In this document: piece by piece, positions 1 to 7,557 of the stretch
Numbering within the stretch: the stretch's first letter is position 1
Layout: the number at the start of each line of letters is the position of its first letter
Source: an uncultured Pelagibacteraceae bacterium
GTDB lineage: Bacteria > Pseudomonadota > Alphaproteobacteria > Pelagibacterales > Pelagibacteraceae
Assembly: GCA_902551455.1 (NCBI GenBank)
Contig: CACDDC010000003.1
Span: forward strand, 1 to 64,000
Direction: 5' to 3'
DNA: 64,000 nucleotides
Made by a program: the position numbers and the translations under genes
The notes under the pieces: model-generated
Told to the model about the DNA's origin: nothing
Database searches by the model: none
The model's input: only the letters and a program-made list of their open reading frames with translations

Positions 1-343
1 CGCTTTCCAATTAATAATAGGAACAAAAAAATTTCGTGAAAAATTTCAAATAGATGAAACAGCATCTACTATGATGAGAATGTGTGGAGCTCTTTTTCTT
101 GGTGCAGTCTTAATGGCAATTTACATTATGTTTGTTAGACCAGGAGGAGTTGAAGGAACATGGGGATTTTTTAACTTAGTTTTTGTACAAAACTTATGCA
201 TCTTTTTAGTGAATACTTATTCTATAAAGATTGATAAAACTGGAATAAAAAATGACTCCAACGAAGGTGTAATTGCACCATTAGTTTTTACAATTTTAAG
301 TGCAATTCTTTGTTACGGTTTAGCAGATAAAATTTATTCTTAA
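1..343 (+). CDS. Membrane protein, C-terminal fragment (left edge)
   Basis: The reading frame is open from base 2 to the stop at 343, so the ATG at 71 in the ORF track is probably internal and the true start lies left of the window. About 113 residues are visible. They contain at least three hydrophobic stretches (around GALFLGAVLMAIYIMFV, FFNLVFVQNLCIFLV and PLVFTILSAILCYGLA), so it is an integral inner-membrane protein. I do not recognise the family. It is followed after 24 bases by the next plus-strand gene, which has a GGGGAAAAAAA leader before its ATG. Confidence 0.6.
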   Translation, partial: AFQLIIGTKKFREKFQIDETASTMMRMCGALFLGAVLMAIYIMFVRPGGVEGTWGFFNLVFVQNLCIFLVNTYSIKIDKTGIKNDSNEGVIAPLVFTILSAILCYGLADKIYS

Positions 344-367
344 TAAATAATAAATAGGGGAAAAAAA

Positions 368-688
368 ATGTCTATAATACAAAAATATAGTGCTGCTATA
401 AAAAATAAAGATGAAGCAGCTATGAATGAACTTTTGCATGATGATTTTAAGTTTACAATGCATAAATCAGGAAATGTTTTAGTTAAAGCTGATGTTATCA
501 AATGGGCAATGAGTGGTGACATTAAACAAGATAAAGACAGAGTGGTTTATGAAAATGATGAAGTTGGTATACACCATTCATTCGTAACATTTGATGATGG
601 AAATGTTGAAGCTGTAATGGCAGTTTATAAATATAAAGATGGAAAAATCATTAGTTTAGAAACTGGTGCAACCCCAATGCCTAAATAA
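368..688 (+). CDS. NTF2-like (SnoaL/DUF4440-type) small protein
   Basis: A 106-residue cytosolic protein with no signal peptide. The opening (helix with AAIKNKDEAAMNELLHDDF, then beta strands ending in YKYKDGKIISLETG) is the cone-fold pattern of the NTF2/SnoaL superfamily, whose members are isomerases, hydrolases or ligand-binding proteins. Length fits a single such domain. The substrate cannot be told from sequence. It sits 9 bases before a secreted protein gene and may be cotranscribed with it. The family call rests on overall pattern and is moderate. Confidence 0.6.
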   Translation: MSIIQKYSAAIKNKDEAAMNELLHDDFKFTMHKSGNVLVKADVIKWAMSGDIKQDKDRVVYENDEVGIHHSFVTFDDGNVEAVMAVYKYKDGKIISLETGATPMPK

Positions 689-697
689 ATAAAGTAT

Positions 698-1564
698 ATG
701 AAAAAATTTATTTTAACATTAATACTTTGTCTATTTTGTTCATCATTATTTGCTGCAGATGAAAAACCAGGGAGATTTTTTGAAGACCAACCTGATGTAA
801 CAGATGATTTTCAAATTCATTTTATTTATTTTTTAGCTAAAAATACAAAAGATAAAGAAAGAGATATTAATGGCTGGATAGAAAAAGAAGTAAAAAAAAT
901 AGATGATGCATTTTTTAAAATGACTGGTGATAAGCAAAGATTAAAGTTTGATTACCGAGAAGATGGTAAGCTTGATATTTCTTTTGCAAGAATGGATCGA
1001 AAAGCAAAAAAAGGGGGATGGAATGTAAATTATCCAGATTATTATTTACAAAAACAAGGATTTAATAATCCAAAAAAATTGTATTTCTCATTTACGGATG
1101 CGGCCAGTGGAGACGGAGGACAAATGGGACCACATCATGGATATTTATTTATAGGAAGAGCTTCAGGTCAAATTACTAAAATTTCAATTCACGAATTACT
1201 TCATGGTAATGGTTTTGCTATGCCTTGCACCAAAGGAGTAATGGATGGAGCTCATAAAGCTACTGGTATACTTAGCCAACAACTCTCACTAAAATTTGGA
1301 AGTGGGGTTTATGATCATAACGATCCAACTTGTCCAGATTTAAAAGACTCTGTTTACTTAACTCCTACTTCAGATAATCCTTTTGATCCACTTCAAATAG
1401 CTTGTGCTTTAGGCCAAATGAAAAGAGGTAATCCTCCAGGAAATTATGAAATTCCAGCAAGATACACCCATAAAAAATTACTCAAAGGTAGAAAAAATGA
1501 GTGGTGTACTTATAAATTGACAGAATATGCAGAAGAGAAATGGTTTAAAAAATGGAAAAAATAA
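698..1564 (+). CDS. Secreted protein with HELLH metalloprotease-like motif
   Basis: A 288-residue protein with a clear N-terminal signal peptide (MKKFILTLILCLFCSSLFAAD), so it is exported to the periplasm or beyond. Near the middle it carries IHELLHGNGFAMPC, an HExxH zinc-protease signature. In metzincins a third His follows as HExxHxxGxxH; here that position is Met, so the third zinc ligand, if any, must lie elsewhere. Several Cys residues (PCTKG, DPTCPD, ACALG, EWCTY) could form disulfides after export. I do not recognise a named family; a zinc-dependent peptidase or a degenerate relative is an inference from the motif. Confidence 0.5.
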   Translation: MKKFILTLILCLFCSSLFAADEKPGRFFEDQPDVTDDFQIHFIYFLAKNTKDKERDINGWIEKEVKKIDDAFFKMTGDKQRLKFDYREDGKLDISFARMDRKAKKGGWNVNYPDYYLQKQGFNNPKKLYFSFTDAASGDGGQMGPHHGYLFIGRASGQITKISIHELLHGNGFAMPCTKGVMDGAHKATGILSQQLSLKFGSGVYDHNDPTCPDLKDSVYLTPTSDNPFDPLQIACALGQMKRGNPPGNYEIPARYTHKKLLKGRKNEWCTYKLTEYAEEKWFKKWKK

Positions 1565-1586
1565 AACTATAAAATTTCAATTTTAA

Positions 1587-1808
1587 ATGTTTCCAAAAAA
1601 ATATTCTAATTTAATTTTTGTACTAATAATGGGTTTTGGAATGAGTTTGTTTATGACCTTAATCATTACATATATTAATACTGGTATGGACAATGGTTAT
1701 CCAAATAGATTTCTTAAAGCATGGACGGTCGGTTTACCAATAGCTATAATCACATCACTATTGGTAGGCCCTATAGCTAAAAGATTTGTAGATAAAATCA
1801 CGAAATAA
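1587..1808 (+). CDS. DUF2798 family two-helix membrane protein
   Basis: A 73-residue protein with two predicted membrane helices (FVLIMGFGMSLFMTLIITYINT and AWTVGLPIAIITSLLVGPIAKRFV). The pattern, with a Met-Ser pair in helix one, an Asn/Gly-rich link and a Pro in helix two followed by VGPIAKR, is that of DUF2798, a small membrane family of unknown function common in proteobacteria. It lies between the HELLH protein and the SMR pair on the same strand. The name is based on pattern recognition; no function is known. Confidence 0.6.
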   Translation: MFPKKYSNLIFVLIMGFGMSLFMTLIITYINTGMDNGYPNRFLKAWTVGLPIAIITSLLVGPIAKRFVDKITK

Positions 1809-1824
1809 TAATATTCTTACTTTT

Positions 1825-2160
1825 GTGAGTAATATATCAGCTTATATAATTTTAATTATTGCCGTTATTTTGGGAACTGCCTCTAATGGTTTTGCTAAAG
1901 GGGCTCAAGGTTTCACTTTATTAGTTCCAAGCATTTTGACAGCAATAACTATTGTTGGGTGTATGTTCACGTTATCAATTGTTATGAAAACAATTCCAGT
2001 TGGTATTACTTATGCTTCGTTTGCAGGATTATGTATTATCGCAACTACAATGGTTGGAATTTATAAATTTAATCAGATGCCAGATATTTATACAATTGCT
2101 GGATTAATTTTAATTATAGCTGGCGTCTTAATTGTTAACTTATTAGGAAAAGCTAATTAA
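1825..2160 (+). CDS. SMR-family-like membrane protein, first of a tandem pair
   Basis: A 111-residue, four-helix protein of the small multidrug resistance type. TM3-TM4 match the family closely (TIPVGITYASFAG, and IIAGVLIVNLLGK at the C-terminus). The start is GTG at 1825. It lies one base before a paralogue of equal length, the arrangement seen in heterodimeric SMR pairs. The odd point is TM1: the near-invariant Glu (E14 in EmrE) that binds protons and substrate is absent, and the first 26 residues contain no acidic residue. Proton-coupled drug export is therefore doubtful and the substrate is unknown. Confidence 0.7.
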   Translation: MSNISAYIILIIAVILGTASNGFAKGAQGFTLLVPSILTAITIVGCMFTLSIVMKTIPVGITYASFAGLCIIATTMVGIYKFNQMPDIYTIAGLILIIAGVLIVNLLGKAN

Positions 2161-2161
2161 A

Positions 2162-2497
2162 ATGAAACCAATCACTGGGTATATTTTTCTATTTATTGCC
2201 ATATCTTGTGGGATAGCTGCAAACAGTTTTGCAAAAATATCTGATGGATTTTCAAAATTAACTCCATCTATTGCTTGTTTACTTTTAATGTGTGTAACTA
2301 TGTTTTCACTTGCAAAAGGTATGTATGCAATACCAGTTGGTTTTGCTTACGCAACATACAGTGCTGTAACGGTTGCATCTATACTTATATTTGGAATCAT
2401 TAAATATAATCAAATCCCCAACTTATATGGTTTGATAGGAATTATTTTAATTATAGCTGGAGTCTTAATTGTAAATTTACTAGGTAAAGTAAGTTAA
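2162..2497 (+). CDS. SMR-family-like membrane protein, second of a tandem pair
   Basis: A 111-residue paralogue of the preceding gene (shared AxxFAK near TM1 end, IPVGFAYATYSA in TM3, IIAGVLIVNLLGK at the end). Four membrane helices are predicted. The genes are separated by a single base, so they are almost certainly co-translated and may form a heterodimer. As in its partner, TM1 (YIFLFIAISCGIAANSFAK) lacks the conserved Glu of SMR exporters. The two proteins together look like an SMR-fold pair repurposed for something other than H+/drug antiport. Confidence 0.7.
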   Translation: MKPITGYIFLFIAISCGIAANSFAKISDGFSKLTPSIACLLLMCVTMFSLAKGMYAIPVGFAYATYSAVTVASILIFGIIKYNQIPNLYGLIGIILIIAGVLIVNLLGKVS

Positions 2498-2518
2498 ATT
2501 TAATAGAAGGAGGAAAAT

Positions 2519-3433
2519 ATGTCAGAACTAGTAGCGTTCATTGGAGTTGGAAATATGGGAAACCCAATGGCACTGAATTTAGTTAAAGAAGGAAAAAAAG
2601 TTAAAGTTTTTGATGTTTCAAAAAACATGATCCAAAAAGCAAAAGAAAAAAAATTAGATGTTGTAGAAAACTTAGATGATTTAATTACAAATGAAGTAAC
2701 AACTGTAATCACAATGCTTCCTGAGGGTAAAAATTCTAAAGAAGTTTATTTAGGAGAGAAAGGTATAATTAATAAAGTTTCTAAAAATTGTCTTCTGATT
2801 GATTGTTCTACAATTGATATTCAAACATCAATCGAAATTGGGAAAAAAGCTAAAGAAAAAGGAATTAAAATGATTGATGCGCCTGTCAGTGGTGGGGTTA
2901 TGGGTGCACAAAAAGCAACCTTAAATATTATGGTAGGTGGAACTAAAGAAGCATTTGAACTTGCTTTACCATTACTAAAAATCATGGGTAAAAATATATT
3001 TCATGCGGGAGAAATAGGGAGCGGTAATGGTGCAAAAATTTGCAATAATATGTCTTTGGGTATTACTATGATTGCTGCCTCAGAATCTTTAATGCTCGCA
3101 AAAAGGTTAAACATAGACATTAAAAAAGTTCATGAAATTATGAAAAATGCATCTGGAAATAGCTGGCCTATATCTGTTTATCCGCCCTTGCCAGGATTAA
3201 TAGACGGAACGCCATCAAATAATAATTATCGTCCTGGATTTTCAGCAGGAATGATGAACAAAGATTTAAAATTAGCAAATGAGTGTGCAAAGCAAGTTAA
3301 AGCTTCTACTCCACTTGGATCTATGGCATTGGAAATTTATAATAAATTTTGTGAAGAAGGAAATGATACGAAAGATTTTTCAGCTATATCAAAAGTTGTT
3401 GGTGGAGATGCTTGGAATTATCCTATTGATTAA
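2519..3433 (+). CDS. mmsB: NAD-binding 3-hydroxyisobutyrate dehydrogenase-type enzyme
   Basis: A 304-residue beta-hydroxyacid dehydrogenase. The N-terminal Rossmann signature is FIGVGNMGNPMA; the substrate-binding motif is DAPVSGGVMGA; the catalytic Lys lies in GSGNGAKICNNM. These are the standard landmarks of 3-hydroxyisobutyrate dehydrogenase (valine breakdown, NAD+ to methylmalonate semialdehyde) and relatives such as tartronate semialdehyde reductase. Full length for the family. A strong AGAAGGAGG ribosome site precedes the ATG. The neighbours do not form a valine pathway, so the exact substrate is uncertain; the symbol is a best guess. Its stop overlaps by four bases the convergent DUF2256 gene. 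Confidence 0.8.
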   Translation: MSELVAFIGVGNMGNPMALNLVKEGKKVKVFDVSKNMIQKAKEKKLDVVENLDDLITNEVTTVITMLPEGKNSKEVYLGEKGIINKVSKNCLLIDCSTIDIQTSIEIGKKAKEKGIKMIDAPVSGGVMGAQKATLNIMVGGTKEAFELALPLLKIMGKNIFHAGEIGSGNGAKICNNMSLGITMIAASESLMLAKRLNIDIKKVHEIMKNASGNSWPISVYPPLPGLIDGTPSNNNYRPGFSAGMMNKDLKLANECAKQVKASTPLGSMALEIYNKFCEEGNDTKDFSAISKVVGGDAWNYPID

Positions 3434-3558
3434 CTTCTAGGTGAACATTTTTTTGAACAATATTTAACTTTATCCCAATTAAGTTTCCATTTCTTTCTCC
3501 ATAAAAATGGTCTTTTACAAGTTGTACATATTTTTGATGGAAGATGTTGTTTTTTCAT
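3430..3558 (-). CDS. DUF2256 small zinc-ribbon-like protein
   Basis: A 42-residue ORF too short for the track, read on the minus strand from ATG at 3558 to TAA at 3430. It begins MKKQHLPSKICTTCKRPF and contains the WRKKW...NWDKVKYCS core with two Cys pairs (CTTC and CSKKC) that suit a zinc knuckle. This is the hallmark of DUF2256, a tiny family often found next to photolyase/cryptochrome genes. Its ATG overlaps the TGA of the upstream DUF393 gene as ATGA, so it is translationally coupled as third gene of the photolyase operon. The function is unknown; a role with the photolyase is inferred from context. Confidence 0.85.
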   Translation of the reverse strand: MKKQHLPSKICTTCKRPFLWRKKWKLNWDKVKYCSKKCSPRS

Positions 3559-3905
3559 TTTAGTTGATGTTTGTTTTTTAAAAATAAAAAAAAGGCAGCT
3601 ACTTCATAGAGATAATGAAAAATTATAAATAAAGGCTTGATTGAGAATATTTTGTATAAGAATTTGTATTTTGGAATTTTAGACCAAATTATTACAAATG
3701 CTTTAGCCCCACCTATTACTCTACCATCATCAATTACATGAAGTCTTCTAAGTAATTCTTTTCTTGATTTTGATGTTAGTTTTAAAGCTTCCTCATTATT
3801 TGTAATATCAATCCATTGTAATTTATTGTCTGAATTTTTTTTATAATGGTTAATTTCAAACCTACAAATATTACAAGAATTGTTAAAAAAAACTTTAATT
3901 CCCAT
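3555..3905 (-). CDS. DUF393 (DCC family) thiol-disulfide oxidoreductase-like protein
   Basis: A 116-residue protein beginning MGIKVFFNNSCNICRFEI. The CxxC in the first strand-helix turn and the later GRVIGGAKAFVIIW stretch are characteristic of DUF393/DCC proteins, thioredoxin-like and predicted redox-active. The C-terminal part is hydrophobic (IFHYLYEVAAFFLFL), suggesting membrane contact. The gene overlaps the photolyase gene by 11 bases and the DUF2256 gene by 4, so the three form one tightly coupled operon. Family is fairly secure; the redox partner is unknown. Confidence 0.8.
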   Translation of the reverse strand: MGIKVFFNNSCNICRFEINHYKKNSDNKLQWIDITNNEEALKLTSKSRKELLRRLHVIDDGRVIGGAKAFVIIWSKIPKYKFLYKIFSIKPLFIIFHYLYEVAAFFLFLKNKHQLK

Positions 3906-5391
3906 AAGTATTGTTATTTATAAATTTTTCTGCTTCGGAAAGAATTAATTTTTTTCTTTCCATTTTTATCTTATCAAAAATTTTAACCATCATAGAAAGT
4001 CTTGGATTTTTTAAAAAAAATTTTCTATTTTTATTAATGAATCTCCAATAAAGACCATCCATTGTATTGCACCAATCACCTTTTTTAAAATCCATCATTT
4101 TCATAAAATAGCTTGAGCCACATATGTATGGTTTAGTAGCAAATATTCCTCCATCGCTAAATAATCCCATTCCATATACATTGGGAACCATAACCCAATC
4201 AGATGAGTCTACAAACATTTCCATAAACCATTTATAAACTAATTTTGGTTTGATTTCACAAAGGTTCATGATGTTAGATAATATCATTAACCTTTCAATA
4301 TGATGAGACCAACCATTCTCTAAAGCATTTTTAATCGCATGATCTAGCGGAGGTAAACCAGTTGTACCTTTGTACCAAGAGTTTTTCATTTTTCTATTTT
4401 GTTTAAAAAAATTTCTTGTTTCCATTTCTTTACTATAATTTTGATATATACCTCTCATAAATTCGCGCCAACCAATTACTTGTCTAATATATCCTTCTAG
4501 AGAATTTAATTTTATTTTATTTTTTTTATGAAATTCTAAAATTTTATTAATAACAAAATCAGGAGTTATCAAACCTAAGTTTAAATATGGACTAAGAACA
4601 CTATGAAATAAAATATTGTTATTCTGGTCAACAGCATCTTCGTAATCACCAAATAAATTAGATTTTTGATTAATAAAAAAATTTAATAAATTAACGACAT
4701 CTCTATGTTCAGTTGCTAACCAAAAAGTGTCTGTGTTTCCAGGATGATTTTTAAATAATTTTTCAATCAATGGTTTTAGAATTTTAGTATGATTTGTTTC
4801 TTTAATCCTAGGAAATTTAGGTATGTTTATAACCTTTGGTAATTTTCTGCGATTTTCTTCATCAAAACTCCACTTACCCCCTTCTGGCGTACCATCTTTA
4901 TTCATTAAAATATTTAGTTTTTGTCTTCTTTCTTTATAAAAGTTGGCCATAAAGGGTTTTTTTGTTTTTGATAAATAATTTTTAAAATCATCTCTTGAAT
5001 TTATAAACATTGGAGATTTAATGATGTTCCATTTTAAATTTAAATTACTTTGTAAAGTCTTGATTTTTTTTTCAAAAAATTTATCTTCAATTTCAAAACT
5101 TGTTATTTCGTTGATTTTGTTTGAATTTATAATTTTTTTTAATTTTTCAAGGTAATTTTTTTTAAAGTCAGAGCTATCCAATTTTGAATATTCTAATTTA
5201 TATTTATTTTTATTTAAGTCTTCAGCGTACGATCTCATTGACGATAGAAATAACAATATCTTTAATTTATGATGTTTTTCATAAGTACATAATTCATAAT
5301 CCTCGGCCATGTAAAATAAATGATCTTTTTTATATTTATCTATATTCTTTAAAGGAAATAGTTGATTGCCCAGAATTAAAAATAATTTCAT
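3895..5391 (-). CDS. Cryptochrome/photolyase-family protein (FeS-BCP-like, lacking cluster cysteines)
   Basis: A 498-residue flavoprotein of the bacterial (6-4) photolyase-like group. The N-terminal Rossmann domain starts LFLILGNQLFP; the C-terminal FAD-binding part shows GWREFMRGIY, WSHHIERLMIL, DWVMVPNVYGMG, DGGIFATKPY and GLYWRFI. The expected role is FAD-dependent light-driven repair of UV lesions, or light sensing. The canonical FeS group binds a 4Fe-4S cluster through a Cys two helices upstream and a CxxC...C loop before LYW. Here the loop is shortened to MDFKKGDWCNTMDGLYW and the upstream position reads LVYKWF, so the cluster ligands appear lost. It heads the operon with DUF393 and DUF2256 genes. 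Confidence 0.8.
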   Translation of the reverse strand: MKLFLILGNQLFPLKNIDKYKKDHLFYMAEDYELCTYEKHHKLKILLFLSSMRSYAEDLNKNKYKLEYSKLDSSDFKKNYLEKLKKIINSNKINEITSFEIEDKFFEKKIKTLQSNLNLKWNIIKSPMFINSRDDFKNYLSKTKKPFMANFYKERRQKLNILMNKDGTPEGGKWSFDEENRRKLPKVINIPKFPRIKETNHTKILKPLIEKLFKNHPGNTDTFWLATEHRDVVNLLNFFINQKSNLFGDYEDAVDQNNNILFHSVLSPYLNLGLITPDFVINKILEFHKKNKIKLNSLEGYIRQVIGWREFMRGIYQNYSKEMETRNFFKQNRKMKNSWYKGTTGLPPLDHAIKNALENGWSHHIERLMILSNIMNLCEIKPKLVYKWFMEMFVDSSDWVMVPNVYGMGLFSDGGIFATKPYICGSSYFMKMMDFKKGDWCNTMDGLYWRFINKNRKFFLKNPRLSMMVKIFDKIKMERKKLILSEAEKFINNNTYGN

Positions 5392-5402
5392 GAAATAAAT
5401 AT

Positions 5403-5446
5403 ATATATATAAAATTTATATATATGGCTGTGACAGGTTTTATCAC
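5403..5446. promoter_or_regulatory. AT-rich inverted repeat and GTGA-TCAC palindrome upstream of photolyase operon
   Basis: The 81 bases between the photolyase start and the preceding gene hold two structures. One is an AT inverted repeat (ATATATAAA-A-TTTATATAT, about 5403-5425), which could contain the minus-strand -10. The other is an imperfect 17-base palindrome GTGACAGGTTTTATCAC (5430-5446), sized like a repressor or activator site. No regulator can be named. It is the only place where a promoter for the three-gene photolyase operon fits. Confidence 0.3.
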
Positions 5447-5472
5447 TCTAAAATGCCAAGGATTGCTCTTAT

Positions 5473-5865
5473 TTACTTATATATTTCGTCTACTTCAACT
5501 TGGTAAGCTTCTACTAATTTATTATTTTGATTTGCTATACCTACTACATCAATCATTTCTTTAATCATATCTTCTGTTGCACCCTTTTTTTTTGCAGCAG
5601 CAGTGTGAGATCTTGTGCAATATTCGCAACTATTTGTAATTGATACTGCAACATAAATTAATTCTTTTGTTACAGGGTCTAAGGCACCTTCTTTCATTAC
5701 TTGTTTTAACGAAGACCAGGTTCTTTCCAAAGTTTCTGGGCTATTTGCAAGATATTTCCAGAAATTTGGAACTTCTGTAATTTTTCTAGAACTTTTTATC
5801 TCATCAAAAACTTCCTTTACTTTTCCTTTAGCTTCATTTTCTTGGATTGGTTTAAACATTGGCAT
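5473..5865 (-). CDS. Carboxymuconolactone decarboxylase/AhpD-like protein
   Basis: A 130-residue, all-helical protein with the AhpD core EYCTRSHTAAAKKKG. The CxxC plus His three residues later is the redox and proton-relay centre of AhpD-type alkylhydroperoxidases. Family members either reduce peroxides through the CxxC or act as decarboxylases; this motif favours the redox type. It lies 9 bases after the fused ABC ATPase gene, so it is the last gene of the peptide-type importer operon. Whether it works on the imported substrate or merely shares the transcript cannot be told. Confidence 0.8.
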   Translation of the reverse strand: MPMFKPIQENEAKGKVKEVFDEIKSSRKITEVPNFWKYLANSPETLERTWSSLKQVMKEGALDPVTKELIYVAVSITNSCEYCTRSHTAAAKKKGATEDMIKEMIDVVGIANQNNKLVEAYQVEVDEIYK

Positions 5866-5874
5866 TTTTCCTCC

Positions 5875-7557
5875 TTAATTATAAATAGATTCAATTTTTG
5901 GCATTAATGTTAGTAGTTCTTTTGTGTAATCATGTGATGGATTTTTAAATAGGTTCTCAGTTTTTGAAATCTCACAAATTTTACCATTTTTTAAAACAGC
6001 TATACGATCACACATTTGTCTTACTACAGGTAAATCATGGCTTATAAATAAGATTGTCAGATTTAACTGTTCTTGTAAATCCTTTAATAAATTCAATATT
6101 TGAGCTTGAATGCTCACATCTAAAGCAGAAGTTGGTTCATCACAAACAAGCAGTCTTGGTTGGGTAGCAAGAGCTCTTGCTATTGATATTCTTTGTCTTT
6201 GACCTCCTGAAAATTCATGAGGATAACGTTCGGCTGATCGTTGTGTTAGTTCAACAGACTCTAATAAATCATAAATATAACTATCTATATCTCTTGAATT
6301 AATTGAAGGATTGTGAAGTTTAATAGGTTCAGCGACTATATCTTTAACTTTTAATCTTCCATTCAATGAAGAGTACGGATCTTGAAATATCATTTGAATT
6401 TGTTTTCTAAACTTTAACATTTCTTTATTACTTTTAATTTTTGTTATACAAACATTATCAAAATAAATATCTCCCGAACTCGGCCTAAATAAATTAACAA
6501 TCATTTTAGCAATTGTCGATTTTCCGCTTCCACTCTCTCCCACCAAGCCAAATGATTGACCTTCTTTTATGCTAAATGACACATCATCTACGGCTATCAC
6601 TGCATTCTTTGAATTTTCAGTAAAAAAACTATCATCAAATGATTTGTTTAAGTTTTTAATTTGAACTAAATCTTGATCAACAATTTCTTTTTTTGTCCAT
6701 CTATTTAAAATTTTAATATTTGTTTCACTTTGGCTTTTATTTTCTTTTTCAATAATTATAAATCTTTCAATTTTTTTATTTGTTGGTGGCACAGAACTTA
6801 CAAGACTCTTTGTATAAATTTCCTTTGGTTTAGTTAATATTTCTTTAGTAGGTCCAATTTCAACTAGATGTCCATTTTTCATTACAGCTACTCTGTCAGT
6901 AGTTTCAGCAATAACTCCCATGTCATGAGTAATAAGTATTACAGCTAAATTTCTTTCTTTAGTTAATTTTTTAATTAAATCTAAAATTTGAGATTGTATT
7001 GATACATCTAAAGCTGTTGTTGGCTCATCTGCTATTAATAATTCAGGTTCGCAACAAAGTGCTAGAGAAATTACAACTCTCTGTCTCATTCCGCCTGAAA
7101 ATTGATGAGGGTAATTGTCAAATCTTTTTTCAGCATCTTTAATTCCAACCTCTTTTAACAAAGTGATAGCTTTATTTTTTGCCTCTTCAGTGTTCAAGTT
7201 CAAATGAGTTTGTATTGTTTCAATTAATTGTTCACCTATTGTAAATATAGGGTTTAATGATGTTTGTGGATCCTGAAAAATTAAACCCACCTTTTTACCT
7301 CTATACTTAACAATATTTTCTGGATCTTTATGAATATTTATATCACCTAAAAATATTGAACCATTAGAAACTTTTCCCGGTTCATCTATTAGATTTATGA
7401 TCGCATTAGCTACTGTACTTTTTCCAGAGCCAGACTCACCTACTAATCCTAAGATTTCTCCTTTACCAACTTCTATATTTACATTTTTAGCTGCATAAAC
7501 TGTCTCTCTCCTCATTTTATAGTCTACACTTAAATTATTTATTTTTAAAAAACTCAT
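5875..7557 (-). CDS. Fused double ATPase of a peptide/nickel-type ABC importer (DppD-DppF)
   Basis: A 560-residue protein with two complete ABC domains, about residues 1-265 and 290-555. Both have Walker A (GESGSGKST), a Q-loop (FQDPQTSLNP, FQDPYSSLNG), signature (FSGGMRQRV, FSGGQRQRI) and Walker B (LLIADEPT, LLVCDEPT), so both sites look competent. Each half carries the extra C-terminal region of OppD/DppF-type ATPases. In E. coli Dpp these are separate subunits; the fusion is like GsiA/YejF. The start overlaps the end of the downstream-strand permease gene by one base. It powers the adjoining permeases. Confidence 0.9.
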   Translation of the reverse strand: MSFLKINNLSVDYKMRRETVYAAKNVNIEVGKGEILGLVGESGSGKSTVANAIINLIDEPGKVSNGSIFLGDINIHKDPENIVKYRGKKVGLIFQDPQTSLNPIFTIGEQLIETIQTHLNLNTEEAKNKAITLLKEVGIKDAEKRFDNYPHQFSGGMRQRVVISLALCCEPELLIADEPTTALDVSIQSQILDLIKKLTKERNLAVILITHDMGVIAETTDRVAVMKNGHLVEIGPTKEILTKPKEIYTKSLVSSVPPTNKKIERFIIIEKENKSQSETNIKILNRWTKKEIVDQDLVQIKNLNKSFDDSFFTENSKNAVIAVDDVSFSIKEGQSFGLVGESGSGKSTIAKMIVNLFRPSSGDIYFDNVCITKIKSNKEMLKFRKQIQMIFQDPYSSLNGRLKVKDIVAEPIKLHNPSINSRDIDSYIYDLLESVELTQRSAERYPHEFSGGQRQRISIARALATQPRLLVCDEPTSALDVSIQAQILNLLKDLQEQLNLTILFISHDLPVVRQMCDRIAVLKNGKICEISKTENLFKNPSHDYTKELLTLMPKIESIYN

